DNA of 18,733 nt. Origin: Candidatus Parcubacteria bacterium (GTDB lineage Bacteria; Patescibacteriota; Minisyncoccia; Phycocordibacterales; UBA12088). Numbering within the stretch: position 1 is the stretch's first letter; each line of letters opens with the position of its first letter. Under the pieces are notes generated by a model. It made no database searches. It was not told where the DNA came from and was given only the letters and a program-made list of their open reading frames with translations. A program made the translations under genes and the position numbers. Location of the stretch: positions 1 through 18,733 of the forward strand of contig RFKD01000037.1 in NCBI GenBank assembly GCA_003694545.1, given 5' to 3'. This document shows, piece after piece, positions 1 to 7,964 of the stretch.

Positions 1-1727
1 AGTTTATACACCATAGACGCGCCGCAGCGGGGGCAGGGGAATTCCTCAGGAGCCGGTCCCAGCGTGGTTTGTTTCGGGAGCGTTTTTTCTTTCTTGAGCA
101 CTTCGGGCGCAAAAGAAGCGTAGAATTCTTCCAAGGTTTGCCGATACTCCCGCTCGCCGCGCGCGATTTCATCTAATTCTTCTTCCATCTCCGCAGTAAA
201 CGTGTCGGAAATATAGCGTGGAAAATGCTCTTCAAGAAAGCCAGAGACCACCTCTCCAATTAATGTCGGTTTAAGAGAACGTCCGTCCCGCTCCACATAG
301 CGGCGCGTAAACAGAGTTTCAATAATGGCGGCGTAGGTAGAAGGTCGGCCTATACCGCGCTTTTCCAACTCGCGGATCAACCCGGCTTCCGTGTAGCGCC
401 GCGGTGGTTGTGTCCATTTCTCCTCAACAGCAACATCGTGAAGCGTAAGCTCGGCACCTTCGGAAACTTTTGGCAAAAGCATGTCTTCGCCGCGGGCCGC
501 GGGATCAGCGGCAAGCCATCCAGGAAAGACAACTCTGCTTCCCGTCGCGCACCATGCGAGATCCGCAAGCGCGCTTGCTCGCCCGCAAATTCGCAAGCGT
601 TCAACGCGCGCCGGACGCATTTGCGAGGCTAAGGCACGACTGCGAATGAGTGCGTAAAGCCGACGCTGGTCCTCGGTAGCGCCCGCCGTCTCACGGGAAG
701 GATTCGTCGGGCGAATTGCCTCGTGCGCCTCTTGTGCTGTTTTGCTTTTCGCGCGGAATTGATGGGTTTCGTGGTATTCCTTGCCAAATTCGCTGATGAC
801 CGCCTTTTCCAAGGCGCGAAGCGCTTGTTCGGAGAGCGTAGGCGAGTCGGTACGCATATAGGTAATGTGCCCAGCCTCGTAAAGTGCCTGCGCCGCGCGC
901 ATCGTGCGCACGGGAGTAAAGCCGAGACGGCTGGAGGCCGCCTGTTGGAGTGTGGAGGTAATAAAAGGTGCGGGAGCCGCCCGCGATTCTTCCTTTGCTT
1001 CCACGCTGACAACAACCCACTCGCTTTCGCGAGCTTTCTGCGCTATTACCTCTACTTCCTCTTGGGAAGCAGGTTCTTTGGTGAGCGCGATCGCGAGAGA
1101 TTCGCCTTGTGGCGTTTGCGTGTGAGCCGTAAGCACGAAGTATTGCTGGGGAACAAACGCGCGGATTTCTCGCTCTCGCTCCACGAGAATGCGCAGTGCC
1201 GGCGACTGCACACGCCCCGCGGAAAGGCCGTACCGAACTTTTTTCCACAAAAGACCTGAAAGGTCGTATCCCACAATGCGGTCCAACACCCTGCGCGCCT
1301 CTTGCGCAAGGCGCAAATGTTCATCTATGCTCCTTGGATGACGAAACGCCTCTCCAACGGCGTCTTTTGTGATTTCGTGGAACACAACCCGCTCGTAACG
1401 CTCAGGGGGAAGGTCCAACAGCTCGGCAATGTGCCAAGCAATAGCCTCGCCTTCTCGATCAGGGTCAGTCGCGAGCACTACCTTGTTGGCCTTCGTTGCG
1501 AGGGCTTTTAACTCCCGCACCACTTTTTCCTTTCCCTTCGCTACCACATAGCGCGGGATAAAACCACCTTCAATATCCACCGCGTCACGATTGTTTTTCG
1601 GCAAATCGCGGATGTGCCCCATTGACGCGCGCACCACATATTCATCTCCCGTCTCTTGGGAAAGCGCCTTCAGGTATTTTTGAATCGTGCGGGCTTTTGC
1701 GGGAGACTCCACAACAACCAAACGCAT
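1..1727 (-). CDS. topA: DNA topoisomerase I (type IA), C-terminus cut by window edge
   Basis: Type IA topoisomerase, which relaxes negatively supercoiled DNA through a 5'-phosphotyrosyl intermediate. I translated the minus strand from the ATG at 1727-1725 and it stays open to base 1, giving 575 residues. The start matches the family N-terminus (MRLVVVESPAKARTI). The Toprim acidic motif DPDREGEAIAWH lies near residues 108-119, the GLSAGRVQSPALR segment near 185-197, and YMRTDS carries the catalytic tyrosine at about residue 290. The last visible residues (CPRCG) begin a C-terminal C4 zinc ribbon, so the missing part is probably one or more zinc ribbons. It lies 67 bases downstream of murA on the same strand and is probably co-transcribed with it. 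There is no Shine-Dalgarno; the base before ATG is T. A weak promoter-like pair (TTGCGT, 17 bases, TACTCT) lies at 1767-1739 on the minus strand, but I do not rely on it. Confidence 0.96.
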   Translation of the reverse strand, partial: MRLVVVESPAKARTIQKYLKALSQETGDEYVVRASMGHIRDLPKNNRDAVDIEGGFIPRYVVAKGKEKVVRELKALATKANKVVLATDPDREGEAIAWHIAELLDLPPERYERVVFHEITKDAVGEAFRHPRSIDEHLRLAQEARRVLDRIVGYDLSGLLWKKVRYGLSAGRVQSPALRILVEREREIRAFVPQQYFVLTAHTQTPQGESLAIALTKEPASQEEVEVIAQKARESEWVVVSVEAKEESRAAPAPFITSTLQQAASSRLGFTPVRTMRAAQALYEAGHITYMRTDSPTLSEQALRALEKAVISEFGKEYHETHQFRAKSKTAQEAHEAIRPTNPSRETAGATEDQRRLYALIRSRALASQMRPARVERLRICGRASALADLAWCATGSRVVFPGWLAADPAARGEDMLLPKVSEGAELTLHDVAVEEKWTQPPRRYTEAGLIRELEKRGIGRPSTYAAIIETLFTRRYVERDGRSLKPTLIGEVVSGFLEEHFPRYISDTFTAEMEEELDEIARGEREYRQTLEEFYASFAPEVLKKEKTLPKQTTLGPAPEEFPCPRCGASMVYK

Positions 1728-1794
1728 ACGCAAGGGGGAGAGTAGCGAGACAACCAGAAAAACGCAAGGTCGCGCAGCCGCCGTCGTCTGCGGG

Positions 1795-3144
1795 CTATGC
1801 CGCGCTGTGGGTCTCAAGGGTGATACGTGCCCCCAAGGCGCGCAAACGCTCAGCCAGCGCTTCATAGCCGCGCTTGATTGTGTAAATATGCCGCAACTGT
1901 GATCTGCCGGGGGCGGCAAGCATCCCAATAAGGAGAATCGACGCGGGACGCAATGCCGGCGGAGAAACAATTTCGGCCGGTTTGAGCGGGGTTTTCCCTT
2001 TGATGATGATGCGGTGCGGGTCCAAAAGAAGCGTTGCCGCCCCTAAGCGCTCTAGTTCGGTGTAGTAGATAGCTCGTTTCTCATAAACCCAATCGTGCAA
2101 AAGCGTTTCGCCTTGCGCTTGTGTTGCAACAACGGCAAAGAAGGGAAGATTGTCAATATTCAAGCCGGGATAGGGGCGTGGATGAATCTTGAGAGGAGAC
2201 GCGACAAGCTCGCTCGGGCGAACCGTAATGTCTGCAAGCTCAGTGACGCCGTTGCGGCTCAAGCGCACCTCCTTGCCCACCTCTATGTCGGCGCCCATCA
2301 GGCGAAGAAACGCGATTTCTTCCTCTAGGTAGCGCAAGGGTGCGCCGCGGATGGTTAGCGCTCCGCCCGTTGTCAATCCTGCCGCAAGGAAAAACATAGC
2401 GTCGGTTGGGTCTTCTCCCACGGCGTGGCGGATTTCTTTTTCCGGTGCCTTCCCCAAACCTTCAACGCGCAGTGTAGTGGTTCCCACACCCTCAATGCGC
2501 ACGCCAAGCGTTGTGAGGAAATGGGCAAGTTCGGTAACCATATAGTTTGCCGACGCGTAGCGAATGATACTGACGCCATCGGCAAGCGCGGCGATCATCA
2601 GCGCGTGCTCAGTGACGGTATCGCCGCTTTCAATTAAAACAACATCAGCAGGATGGATAGCTTTGGCTTCAACGGCAAGCACGCCTTCGTTTTCGCGAAT
2701 TTCCGCCTTAACGCCGAAGGCGTCAAGCATATGCAGGTGCGGCAAAAGGGACCGATCTCCCAAACGGCATCCCCCGGGCAAGGGGAAAGAAACGCTTGGT
2801 GAACGCGAAAGCAGCGCCGGCAAAAACAACATCGCGCTTCTCGTTTTGCGGGCGGCCTCATGGTTGATCTTCTCAAGAGAAAAGCGGGCAGGGGGAACAA
2901 TACGCATCGTCGCCCCGAAATGGTTGTCTTCCCACGCGACCTCAGCCCCCAATGACTGCGCCACTTCCGCAAGTCGCCGTACTTCTTCTATTCTTGGCAC
3001 GGCAGAGAGCGTAGTGGAAGATCGGTTGAGTAGGGCGGCCGCGATGATCGCAACAGCTGCGTTTTTCGCGCTTTGCACATCCACCTCGCCTTCCAGGCGA
3101 ACCCCCCCTTCAACGGTAAAGTGAAATACGGGTTCTTGGCTCAT
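1795..3144 (-). CDS. murA: UDP-N-acetylglucosamine 1-carboxyvinyltransferase (MurA)
   Basis: Cytoplasmic enzyme of the first committed peptidoglycan step: it transfers enolpyruvate from PEP to UDP-GlcNAc. It has 449 residues, somewhat longer than the usual 417-430. Visible motifs: SAKNAA (25-30) with the conserved Lys27-Asn28, where most homologues have GAKNAA; PGGC with the catalytic-loop cysteine at residue 126, so this is the Cys rather than the fosfomycin-resistant Asp form; YPGLNIDNLPFF with the catalytic-base aspartate; LRPAS with the late conserved arginine; and IYTIKRGYEALAERLRALGA near the C-terminus. The ATG at 3144 is chosen because a TATAGT -10 lies seven bases before it and the protein then starts at a normal family position. 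No Shine-Dalgarno. It is divergent from mreB and is followed by topA. Confidence 0.97.
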   Translation of the reverse strand: MSQEPVFHFTVEGGVRLEGEVDVQSAKNAAVAIIAAALLNRSSTTLSAVPRIEEVRRLAEVAQSLGAEVAWEDNHFGATMRIVPPARFSLEKINHEAARKTRSAMLFLPALLSRSPSVSFPLPGGCRLGDRSLLPHLHMLDAFGVKAEIRENEGVLAVEAKAIHPADVVLIESGDTVTEHALMIAALADGVSIIRYASANYMVTELAHFLTTLGVRIEGVGTTTLRVEGLGKAPEKEIRHAVGEDPTDAMFFLAAGLTTGGALTIRGAPLRYLEEEIAFLRLMGADIEVGKEVRLSRNGVTELADITVRPSELVASPLKIHPRPYPGLNIDNLPFFAVVATQAQGETLLHDWVYEKRAIYYTELERLGAATLLLDPHRIIIKGKTPLKPAEIVSPPALRPASILLIGMLAAPGRSQLRHIYTIKRGYEALAERLRALGARITLETHSAA

Positions 3145-3151
3145 GGCGGCG

Positions 3152-3160
3152 ACTATACCA
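3152..3160 (-). promoter_or_regulatory. Predicted extended -10 promoter of murA (near-leaderless)
   Basis: Read on the minus strand, TGG-TATAGT (3160-3152) is an extended -10 element with a five-of-six match to TATAAT. Seven bases separate it from the murA ATG, so transcription should start within one or two bases of the start codon. No convincing -35 is present, which is acceptable for extended -10 promoters. A 5-base inverted repeat, ACCAC-GACA-GTGGT (3157-3170), overlaps its upstream edge. Confidence 0.55.
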
Positions 3161-3199
3161 CGACAGTGGTGTTTGCGACATCACCAAGAGCGCGCATCC

Positions 3200-3228
3200 T
3201 TGCGCGGGCGCGCCAAACCATCTACCAT
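3200..3228 (+). promoter_or_regulatory. Predicted promoter of the first mreB (leaderless)
   Basis: TTGCGC (3200-3205), a 17-base spacer and TACCAT (3223-3228) form a sigma-70-type pair of modest quality at ideal spacing. Six bases follow before ATG at 3235, which puts the expected transcription start on the A of the start codon. It lies in the divergent region shared with murA. Confidence 0.4.
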
Positions 3229-3234
3229 ACCCGT

Positions 3235-4281
3235 ATGCTCCAAGCACTCAAGCAGTGGGTCGCGCCGCGCCTCGGCATCGATCTTGGAACAACGACAACC
3301 CTTGTGTATGTTCCCGGCAAGGGGGTAGTTGTCCACGAACCATCAGTTGTGGCGCTCCACGAAAAAGAACGCAAAGTGCTTGCCGTCGGGAACGAGGCAC
3401 GCGAGATGCTGGGGAAGACCCCGGAAGATGTGGTTGCCTATCTTCCAATGCGCGAAGGAGTAATTGCGGACTATCGCATCGCGCAGGTAATGCTTGCCAC
3501 TTATGTGCGCCGGGCGCTCGGCTCCGCGGCGTTCATTAAGCCGGAAGTTGTCGTCTCGGTGCCCGCGGGGGTTACTACCACTCAACGGCGGGCGGTGGTT
3601 GAGGTTGTGCAACAGGCGGGCGCCCGAGCGGCGTATGTCGTGCGAGAGCCTATCTTGGCCGCCTTGGGGGCTGGGATTCCTATTCATGAGCCGCGCGGCT
3701 ACATTGTTGCCGACATAGGCGGCGGAACAATTGATGTTGCCGTCATCTCGCTCGGCGGGGTTGTAGCAGCCCACTCCGTGAAGGTGGGTGGAGTGAAGCT
3801 TGACACCGCTATCACTGAATATGTACGCAAACAGCACAACCTCATCATTGGCCAGCGGATGGCAGAAGAAATCAAAATGACGATTGGCACAGCGCTCCCC
3901 CTGAAAAAAGACGAAACAATGGAGGTGCGCGGCAGGGATGTCGTCAGCGGAATGCCGCGCGCCATCGATTTGAGCGCAAACGAGGTTGCCGGCGCGCTTC
4001 AACGCGATCTGCTGGCCATGGTGCGCGCTGTGCGTGACGTACTTAATGATACACCCCCAGAACTCGCTTCCGATATTATTGACCACGGCATCGCACTCAC
4101 TGGCGGAACCGCGCAACTCAGAAACCTCGCAGAATTGCTCACACGGCGAATTGGCGTGCGTACCTATGTCGTGGACGAGCCTCAACAGGCGGTTGCCCGC
4201 GGTTGCGGCGTCATCCTGCAACACCTAGGCACCTACAAGCGTTTGTTTGCCACAAAGCCCGGAGTTTCTTTGGGCGTATGA
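3235..4281 (+). CDS. mreB: Rod-shape-determining protein MreB, first paralog
   Basis: Bacterial actin homologue that forms membrane-bound filaments guiding lateral-wall synthesis. It has 348 residues. The phosphate-1 loop GIDLGTTTT is at 14-22, phosphate-2 VADIGGGTIDVAVISLGG is near 157-174, and the adenosine region is GIALTGGTAQLRNL, where the usual GGG has become GGT. The N-terminal stretch MLQALKQWVAPR looks like the amphipathic membrane-binding helix of MreB. The frame is open upstream, but ATG 3235 gives the family N-terminus and follows a promoter-like pair. The stop TGA overlaps the ATG of the next gene by four bases. A second, different MreB lies at 7961, so this one is not the copy next to mreC. 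It could be a specialised MreB/Mbl-type paralog. Confidence 0.93.
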   Translation: MLQALKQWVAPRLGIDLGTTTTLVYVPGKGVVVHEPSVVALHEKERKVLAVGNEAREMLGKTPEDVVAYLPMREGVIADYRIAQVMLATYVRRALGSAAFIKPEVVVSVPAGVTTTQRRAVVEVVQQAGARAAYVVREPILAALGAGIPIHEPRGYIVADIGGGTIDVAVISLGGVVAAHSVKVGGVKLDTAITEYVRKQHNLIIGQRMAEEIKMTIGTALPLKKDETMEVRGRDVVSGMPRAIDLSANEVAGALQRDLLAMVRAVRDVLNDTPPELASDIIDHGIALTGGTAQLRNLAELLTRRIGVRTYVVDEPQQAVARGCGVILQHLGTYKRLFATKPGVSLGV

Positions 4282-4973
4282 GAGAAGAGGTTCCTGCCCG
4301 CCACCATATGTTCATCGTAGAAGGGGATCTCTCCCGATGCCGAGAGATTCTCGCCCCCTTGGGCTTGGGATCGGCGCGGCGCCAGGGAGATGTGTGGGAG
4401 CGAGAGAGTGATGTCTTGACGGTGGAATTGGTGCACGAAGCACAAACGGCGGCAACTTTCACCGCCGCGGGGTCGGCACATTTTATTATTCTCGCGGCCG
4501 ATCGGATCGGCGCCCAAGCGCAGCAAGCCCTTTTGAAACTAGCAGAAGAGCCCCCCGTAAACACGACCATAGCACTCGCGGTCCCATCTGCAAATCTGTG
4601 CCTCCCAACCTTGCGGTCGCGTGCCGTCGTCGTGCGCGCCTCAGGAGCGCAGCGCCGCGCCACAACTTTCCGAGAAGGAGAAGGTCTTGCGCGGCGTTTT
4701 TGGGAAGCCACTATTGAAGAGCGCCTCGCGCTCGCGCAAGAAATCGCCAAGCGCGACGACGCGGCAAACGCGGCACGCGCGTGCCTTTTGAGGCTAGGTG
4801 CCCGCGCGAGAGAATGGCCGCCCCAACACCAACGCGCGCTTCGCTCCGCGCTAATGTGGCTTGACGCCCCGGCCCCCCACATCAAAGCAATTATGGAGTA
4901 CTGCGCGCTCATTGCTCCAGCAAGCCCGACAGATTCTGAGCATTGCGATTCGCGCGAGAGACTGGTATCGTAA
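4278..4973 (+). CDS. DNA polymerase III delta-prime-like clamp-loader protein
   Basis: Probable small relative of the clamp-loader delta-prime subunit (HolB). It has 231 residues, against about 330 for typical delta-prime. The recognisable core is AQQALLKLAEEPPVNTTIAL (81-100) followed by LPTLRSR (109-115), which is the alternating sensor and SRC-like region of clamp loaders. I see no Walker A loop or zinc-binding cysteines, so it should not hydrolyse ATP; E. coli delta-prime is likewise ATPase-inactive. ATG 4278 is chosen because it overlaps the mreB stop as ATGA; an alternative is ATG 4308, at the family-like MFIVEG. It is co-transcribed with mreB and contains the promoter for frr at its end. 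A DnaX-related fragment is possible; assignment to the AAA+ clamp-loader group is fairly sure, the exact subunit is not. Confidence 0.62.
   Translation: MREEVPARHHMFIVEGDLSRCREILAPLGLGSARRQGDVWERESDVLTVELVHEAQTAATFTAAGSAHFIILAADRIGAQAQQALLKLAEEPPVNTTIALAVPSANLCLPTLRSRAVVVRASGAQRRATTFREGEGLARRFWEATIEERLALAQEIAKRDDAANAARACLLRLGARAREWPPQHQRALRSALMWLDAPAPHIKAIMEYCALIAPASPTDSEHCDSRERLVS
4943..4971 (+). promoter_or_regulatory. Predicted promoter of frr
   Basis: TTGCGA (4943-4948), a 17-base spacer and an extended -10 TGG-TATCGT (4963-4971) lie inside the end of the delta-prime-like gene. Each hexamer matches consensus at four of six positions. Ten bases follow before the frr ATG, so the leader would be only about four bases. 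Confidence 0.5.
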
Positions 4974-4981
4974 AGCGTTGT

Positions 4982-5536
4982 ATGGCGCACGATGCAATCC
5001 GCAGTTTCCAAAAAGAAGGAAAGGCGGCGCACGAATGGCTTGCCGCTGAACTGCGCCAAATGCGAGCAGGAATTGCTACCCCTTCAATGCTTGACCACAT
5101 TAAGGTTGAAGTCTACGGTTCCGCGCAACCCCTTTCCCACCTTGCGAGCATCACAACAGAAGGGCCTCGCACGCTTCGCATCAGCGTGTGGGACCAAGGG
5201 ATCGTAAAGAGCGCCGCGCAAGCGTTGCGAGACGCGGACATCGGCTTTTCCGTGGTGGAAGATGAAAAAGGAATCCGAGCAACCTTACCCGAAATGACGG
5301 GGGAACTGCGCGACAAGCTCGTAAAGCAGGTAGGCGCAAAACTTGAAGAGGCGCGTATTCGCGTGCGCCGAGCGCGCGACGAGGCCAAAGAAAAAATTGT
5401 AAAAGCGCAACGCGAAAAAGAGATATCTGAAGAAGAAAAGATACGCTTGTTGGAGGCCCTGCAAAAAGAAGTAGATGCGGTAAACCGCGCGCTCGAAGAG
5501 CTCGCGAAGGCAAAGGAGGCTGATATCCGCGCGTAA
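4982..5536 (+). CDS. frr: Ribosome recycling factor
   Basis: Releases post-termination ribosomes from mRNA together with EF-G. It has 184 residues, the normal length. Conserved family segments are visible in order: LRQMRAGIATPSMLDHIKV (about 24-42), PRTLRISVWDQ (about 60-70), the RVRRARDEAKEKI helix (near 128-140) and KEISEEEK (near 147-154) of the long three-helix bundle. The frame is open 39 bases further upstream, but ATG 4982 gives the standard N-terminus and leaves the upstream gene intact. No Shine-Dalgarno; T at -1. It starts eight bases after the preceding stop and ends three bases before rseP. The uppS, cdsA and dxr genes often found between frr and rseP are absent here. Confidence 0.95.
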   Translation: MAHDAIRSFQKEGKAAHEWLAAELRQMRAGIATPSMLDHIKVEVYGSAQPLSHLASITTEGPRTLRISVWDQGIVKSAAQALRDADIGFSVVEDEKGIRATLPEMTGELRDKLVKQVGAKLEEARIRVRRARDEAKEKIVKAQREKEISEEEKIRLLEALQKEVDAVNRALEELAKAKEADIRA

Positions 5537-5539
5537 TCC

Positions 5540-6646
5540 ATGACTTTGGAAACCATTCTCTTGTTTTTCCTCGTTATCTTTTTTCTCGTACTTGCGCACG
5601 AGTGGGGACACTACGCGCTCGCCCGCCGATTCAACATCACCGTGGAGGAATTTGGCATTGGCTTCCCGCCCCGATTGCTTTCGTGGAAGTCGCGCTCGCG
5701 AGGCACCTTGTTTTCCCTCAACGCAATACCATTTGGTGGTTTTGTTCGCCTCAAAGGAGAAGACGTGACCGACCCCGCGGCGCGCGCAGAAGCGGGGTCC
5801 TTTGCCGCTGCGCCTCGCTTAGCGCAAGCCGCTGTTTTGGCGGGAGGTGTTGCAATGAACGCGCTGGTGGGGTGGGCGTTGTATGCCGCCGCGTACGCAC
5901 AGGGGATTTTGGTGAGCGCGGAATCCGTGCCAGAGAACGCGATCGTACTCTCTCGATCATTGGTTATTGCCGATGTGCTCCCGGAATCACCCGCGCAGTA
6001 CGCGGGAGTTCGGCCCGGTGATGTTGTGGTTGCGGTGCGACCCGACGGAGGAGACGAGATTCAGCGACCGTCTCAAGAAGACTTTATTGCCGCCATACAA
6101 AACAGCCAAACCGTAACGCTTTCCCTCTTGCGCGCCGGAAAACCTCTTTCCCTTACCATTACCCCCCAAGATAATCTGGCAGAAAGCGGCAAGCGCGCAA
6201 TTGGCGTGGTGCCGATCGAAGCGGCGCTCATTCGCGTTCCATGGTGGCGGGCGCCTTGGGAAGGATTGCGGCACGCCGCAGAAACAACGATTGCGGTTTT
6301 CTTTGGTCTTAGCGAGTTGGTGGCACAAGCGATCTCGGGAAATCCTCAGCTCGAATCCATCGCCGGCCCCGTGGGAATCGCCGCGCTTATTGGTGAAGCG
6401 TCTGAAATGGGATTCTCCTTCTTCATTCCATTCGTCGCGCTTATTTCGCTCAATCTCGCAGTGCTGAACCTTCTTCCATTTCCGGCGCTCGACGGCGGGC
6501 GGCTTGTCATTCTTTCAATTGAAGCCTTGATTCGCCGCTCCATCCCTGCCCGCGTTGTCCAAGCAATTAATCTCGCAGGTTTTGCCCTCTTGCTTTTCCT
6601 TGCTGTGGTCATTACCTATCACGACATCGTGCGGCTCACCTCCTAG
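5540..6646 (+). CDS. rseP: RseP-type site-2 zinc metalloprotease with one PDZ domain
   Basis: Intramembrane zinc protease (M50 family), which in other bacteria cleaves anti-sigma factors or remnant signal peptides within the membrane. It has 368 residues. HEWGH at 20-24 is the zinc-binding HExxH in the first membrane helix. A single PDZ domain spans roughly 140-215 (VIADVLPESPAQYAGVRPGDVV); E. coli RseP has two. The third metal ligand lies in LPFPALDGGRL, with Asp318. Several hydrophobic helices fill the C-terminal third. It starts three bases after frr with no Shine-Dalgarno. The substrate cannot be inferred: no anti-sigma gene is in the window. Confidence 0.93.
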   Translation: MTLETILLFFLVIFFLVLAHEWGHYALARRFNITVEEFGIGFPPRLLSWKSRSRGTLFSLNAIPFGGFVRLKGEDVTDPAARAEAGSFAAAPRLAQAAVLAGGVAMNALVGWALYAAAYAQGILVSAESVPENAIVLSRSLVIADVLPESPAQYAGVRPGDVVVAVRPDGGDEIQRPSQEDFIAAIQNSQTVTLSLLRAGKPLSLTITPQDNLAESGKRAIGVVPIEAALIRVPWWRAPWEGLRHAAETTIAVFFGLSELVAQAISGNPQLESIAGPVGIAALIGEASEMGFSFFIPFVALISLNLAVLNLLPFPALDGGRLVILSIEALIRRSIPARVVQAINLAGFALLLFLAVVITYHDIVRLTS

Positions 6647-6663
6647 CCGCAGACACGCTCGTG

Positions 6664-6695
6664 TGGTATCGTGAAGGCTATAGTGGCCTAAAGGA
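6664..6695 (+). promoter_or_regulatory. proS promoter candidates and the window's only strong Shine-Dalgarno
   Basis: Two -10 candidates lie in the 58-base gap before proS: the extended form TGG-TATCGT (6664-6672) and TATAGT (6679-6684, inside the octamer TATAGTGG). AAGGA (6691-6695) is nine bases before ATG 6705 and is the one convincing ribosome-binding site in the window. Which -10 is used decides whether the leader is about 26 or 14 bases. A short perfect palindrome, ACACG-CT-CGTGT (6653-6664), lies just upstream with no T-tract. Confidence 0.5.
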
Positions 6696-6704
6696 ATATT
6701 TGTT

Positions 6705-7964
6705 ATGCGTCAATCACAACTGTTCACCCACACCCGCCGAGAGGCTCCAAGGGATGAGGCCTCGAAAAACGCCCAACTCCTTATCCGCGCCGGTTACATC
6801 CATAAGGAAATGGCTGGAGTGTATTCCTTCTTGCCCCTCGGCTGGCGCGTTCTTGAAAACATAATGCGAATTATCCGAGAAGAAATGAACGCCATCGGAG
6901 GACAAGAGGTGCACCTTTCAGCGCTTCAGTCACGCGCGTTATGGGAACAAACCGACCGCTGGAGCGATGAAAAGGTTGATATTTGGTTCAAGACGACCCT
7001 CGCGGCGGGCGGGGAAGTCGGCCTGGCGCCAACGCACGAAGAGCCCATCACCGCCATTATGCGGGAGCATATTGCTTCCTATCGCGATTTGCCACAATTG
7101 CCCTACCAAATTCAACTCAAATTCCGCAACGAGCTCCGGGCGCGGAGTGGCCTGATGCGTGGGCGGGAATTTTTTATGAAGGATATGTACACGTTCGCAC
7201 GAACGGAAAAAGAGCACGAAGAACTTTACGAACGAGTGAAGCAAGCATACTTCACCATCTTTCGCCGCCTTGGCTTGGGCGATCGCACCTACCTCACCTT
7301 TGCTTCCGGCGGCATTTTTTCCCGCTACAGCCACGAGTTCCAAACCGTTGCCGATATCGGAGAAGACACAATTTACTTAGACAAAACAAAAGGAATCGCG
7401 GTTAATAAGGAAGTGCTTGAGGAGAGTGTTTTGGCTGACTTGGGGCTCGAGCAGGACAAGCTTGAAGAAGTGCGCGCCGTGGAAGTTGGCAACATCTTTT
7501 CGCTTGGAACCCGTTTTAGCAAAGCGCTGGGTTGTGTGTTTAAAGACGCCGAAGGCAAGGAGCGCCACCCCATTATGGGGTGCTACGGCATTGGTCCTAA
7601 CCGTTTAATGGGGCTCATCGCGGAGCTGTTTGCCGACGAACGCGGGCTTGTGTGGCCAAAAACTGTAGCTCCATATTCGGCGCACATTGTTGCATTAAGC
7701 GATGAGCCTGCCGTGAAAAACGCAGCGGAAAAGGTGTACCAAGACCTCCAGCAAGCCAACATTGAAGTGTGTTACGACGACCGCGACGGCGTATCCGCTG
7801 GCGAAAAGCTTTCCGACGCCGATTTGCTTGGTATCCCGCTACAACTGCGCGTTGGCATGAAAAGCCTTAAGGAAAGCGCCGTCGATGTGTTTGATCGAGC
7901 AACAGGAGAAGAACGACGCGTGCCGCTGACACAAATAAGTGAAACGGTGAAGTCTGCCATATGA
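6705..7964 (+). CDS. proS: Prolyl-tRNA synthetase lacking the INS editing domain
   Basis: Class II aminoacyl-tRNA synthetase that charges tRNA-Pro. It has 419 residues, against about 570 for typical bacterial ProRS. Visible motifs: APTHEEPIT (108-116), motif 2 region around FRNELRARSG (140-149) and FFMKDMYTF (156-164), SHEF (209-212), and motif 3 HPIMGCYGIGPNRLMG (288-303). The C-terminal anticodon-binding domain (about 320-419) includes RVGMKSL. Between GEDTIYLDKTKG (219-230) and VGNIFSLGT (261-269), where bacterial enzymes carry the roughly 180-residue INS domain that deacylates Ala-tRNA-Pro, there are only about 30 residues. The start is supported by a good Shine-Dalgarno. Its stop overlaps the next mreB start as ATGA. 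Confidence 0.95.
   Translation: MRQSQLFTHTRREAPRDEASKNAQLLIRAGYIHKEMAGVYSFLPLGWRVLENIMRIIREEMNAIGGQEVHLSALQSRALWEQTDRWSDEKVDIWFKTTLAAGGEVGLAPTHEEPITAIMREHIASYRDLPQLPYQIQLKFRNELRARSGLMRGREFFMKDMYTFARTEKEHEELYERVKQAYFTIFRRLGLGDRTYLTFASGGIFSRYSHEFQTVADIGEDTIYLDKTKGIAVNKEVLEESVLADLGLEQDKLEEVRAVEVGNIFSLGTRFSKALGCVFKDAEGKERHPIMGCYGIGPNRLMGLIAELFADERGLVWPKTVAPYSAHIVALSDEPAVKNAAEKVYQDLQQANIEVCYDDRDGVSAGEKLSDADLLGIPLQLRVGMKSLKESAVDVFDRATGEERRVPLTQISETVKSAI

Noticed and set aside
1739..1767. Dedicated topA promoter (TTGCGT, 17 bases, TACTCT, minus strand)
   Set aside because: Both hexamers match consensus at only three positions; co-transcription with murA is simpler.
3343..4224. A 293-codon open frame on the minus strand opposite mreB
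   Set aside because: It lies wholly antisense to a clear MreB, has no recognisable motif, and is His-, Asn- and Arg-rich as expected for a shadow of GC-biased codons.
6653..6664. Palindrome ACACG-CT-CGTGT before proS as a terminator or operator
   Set aside because: Five-base stem, two-base loop, no T-tract, no second copy seen; not distinguishable from chance.
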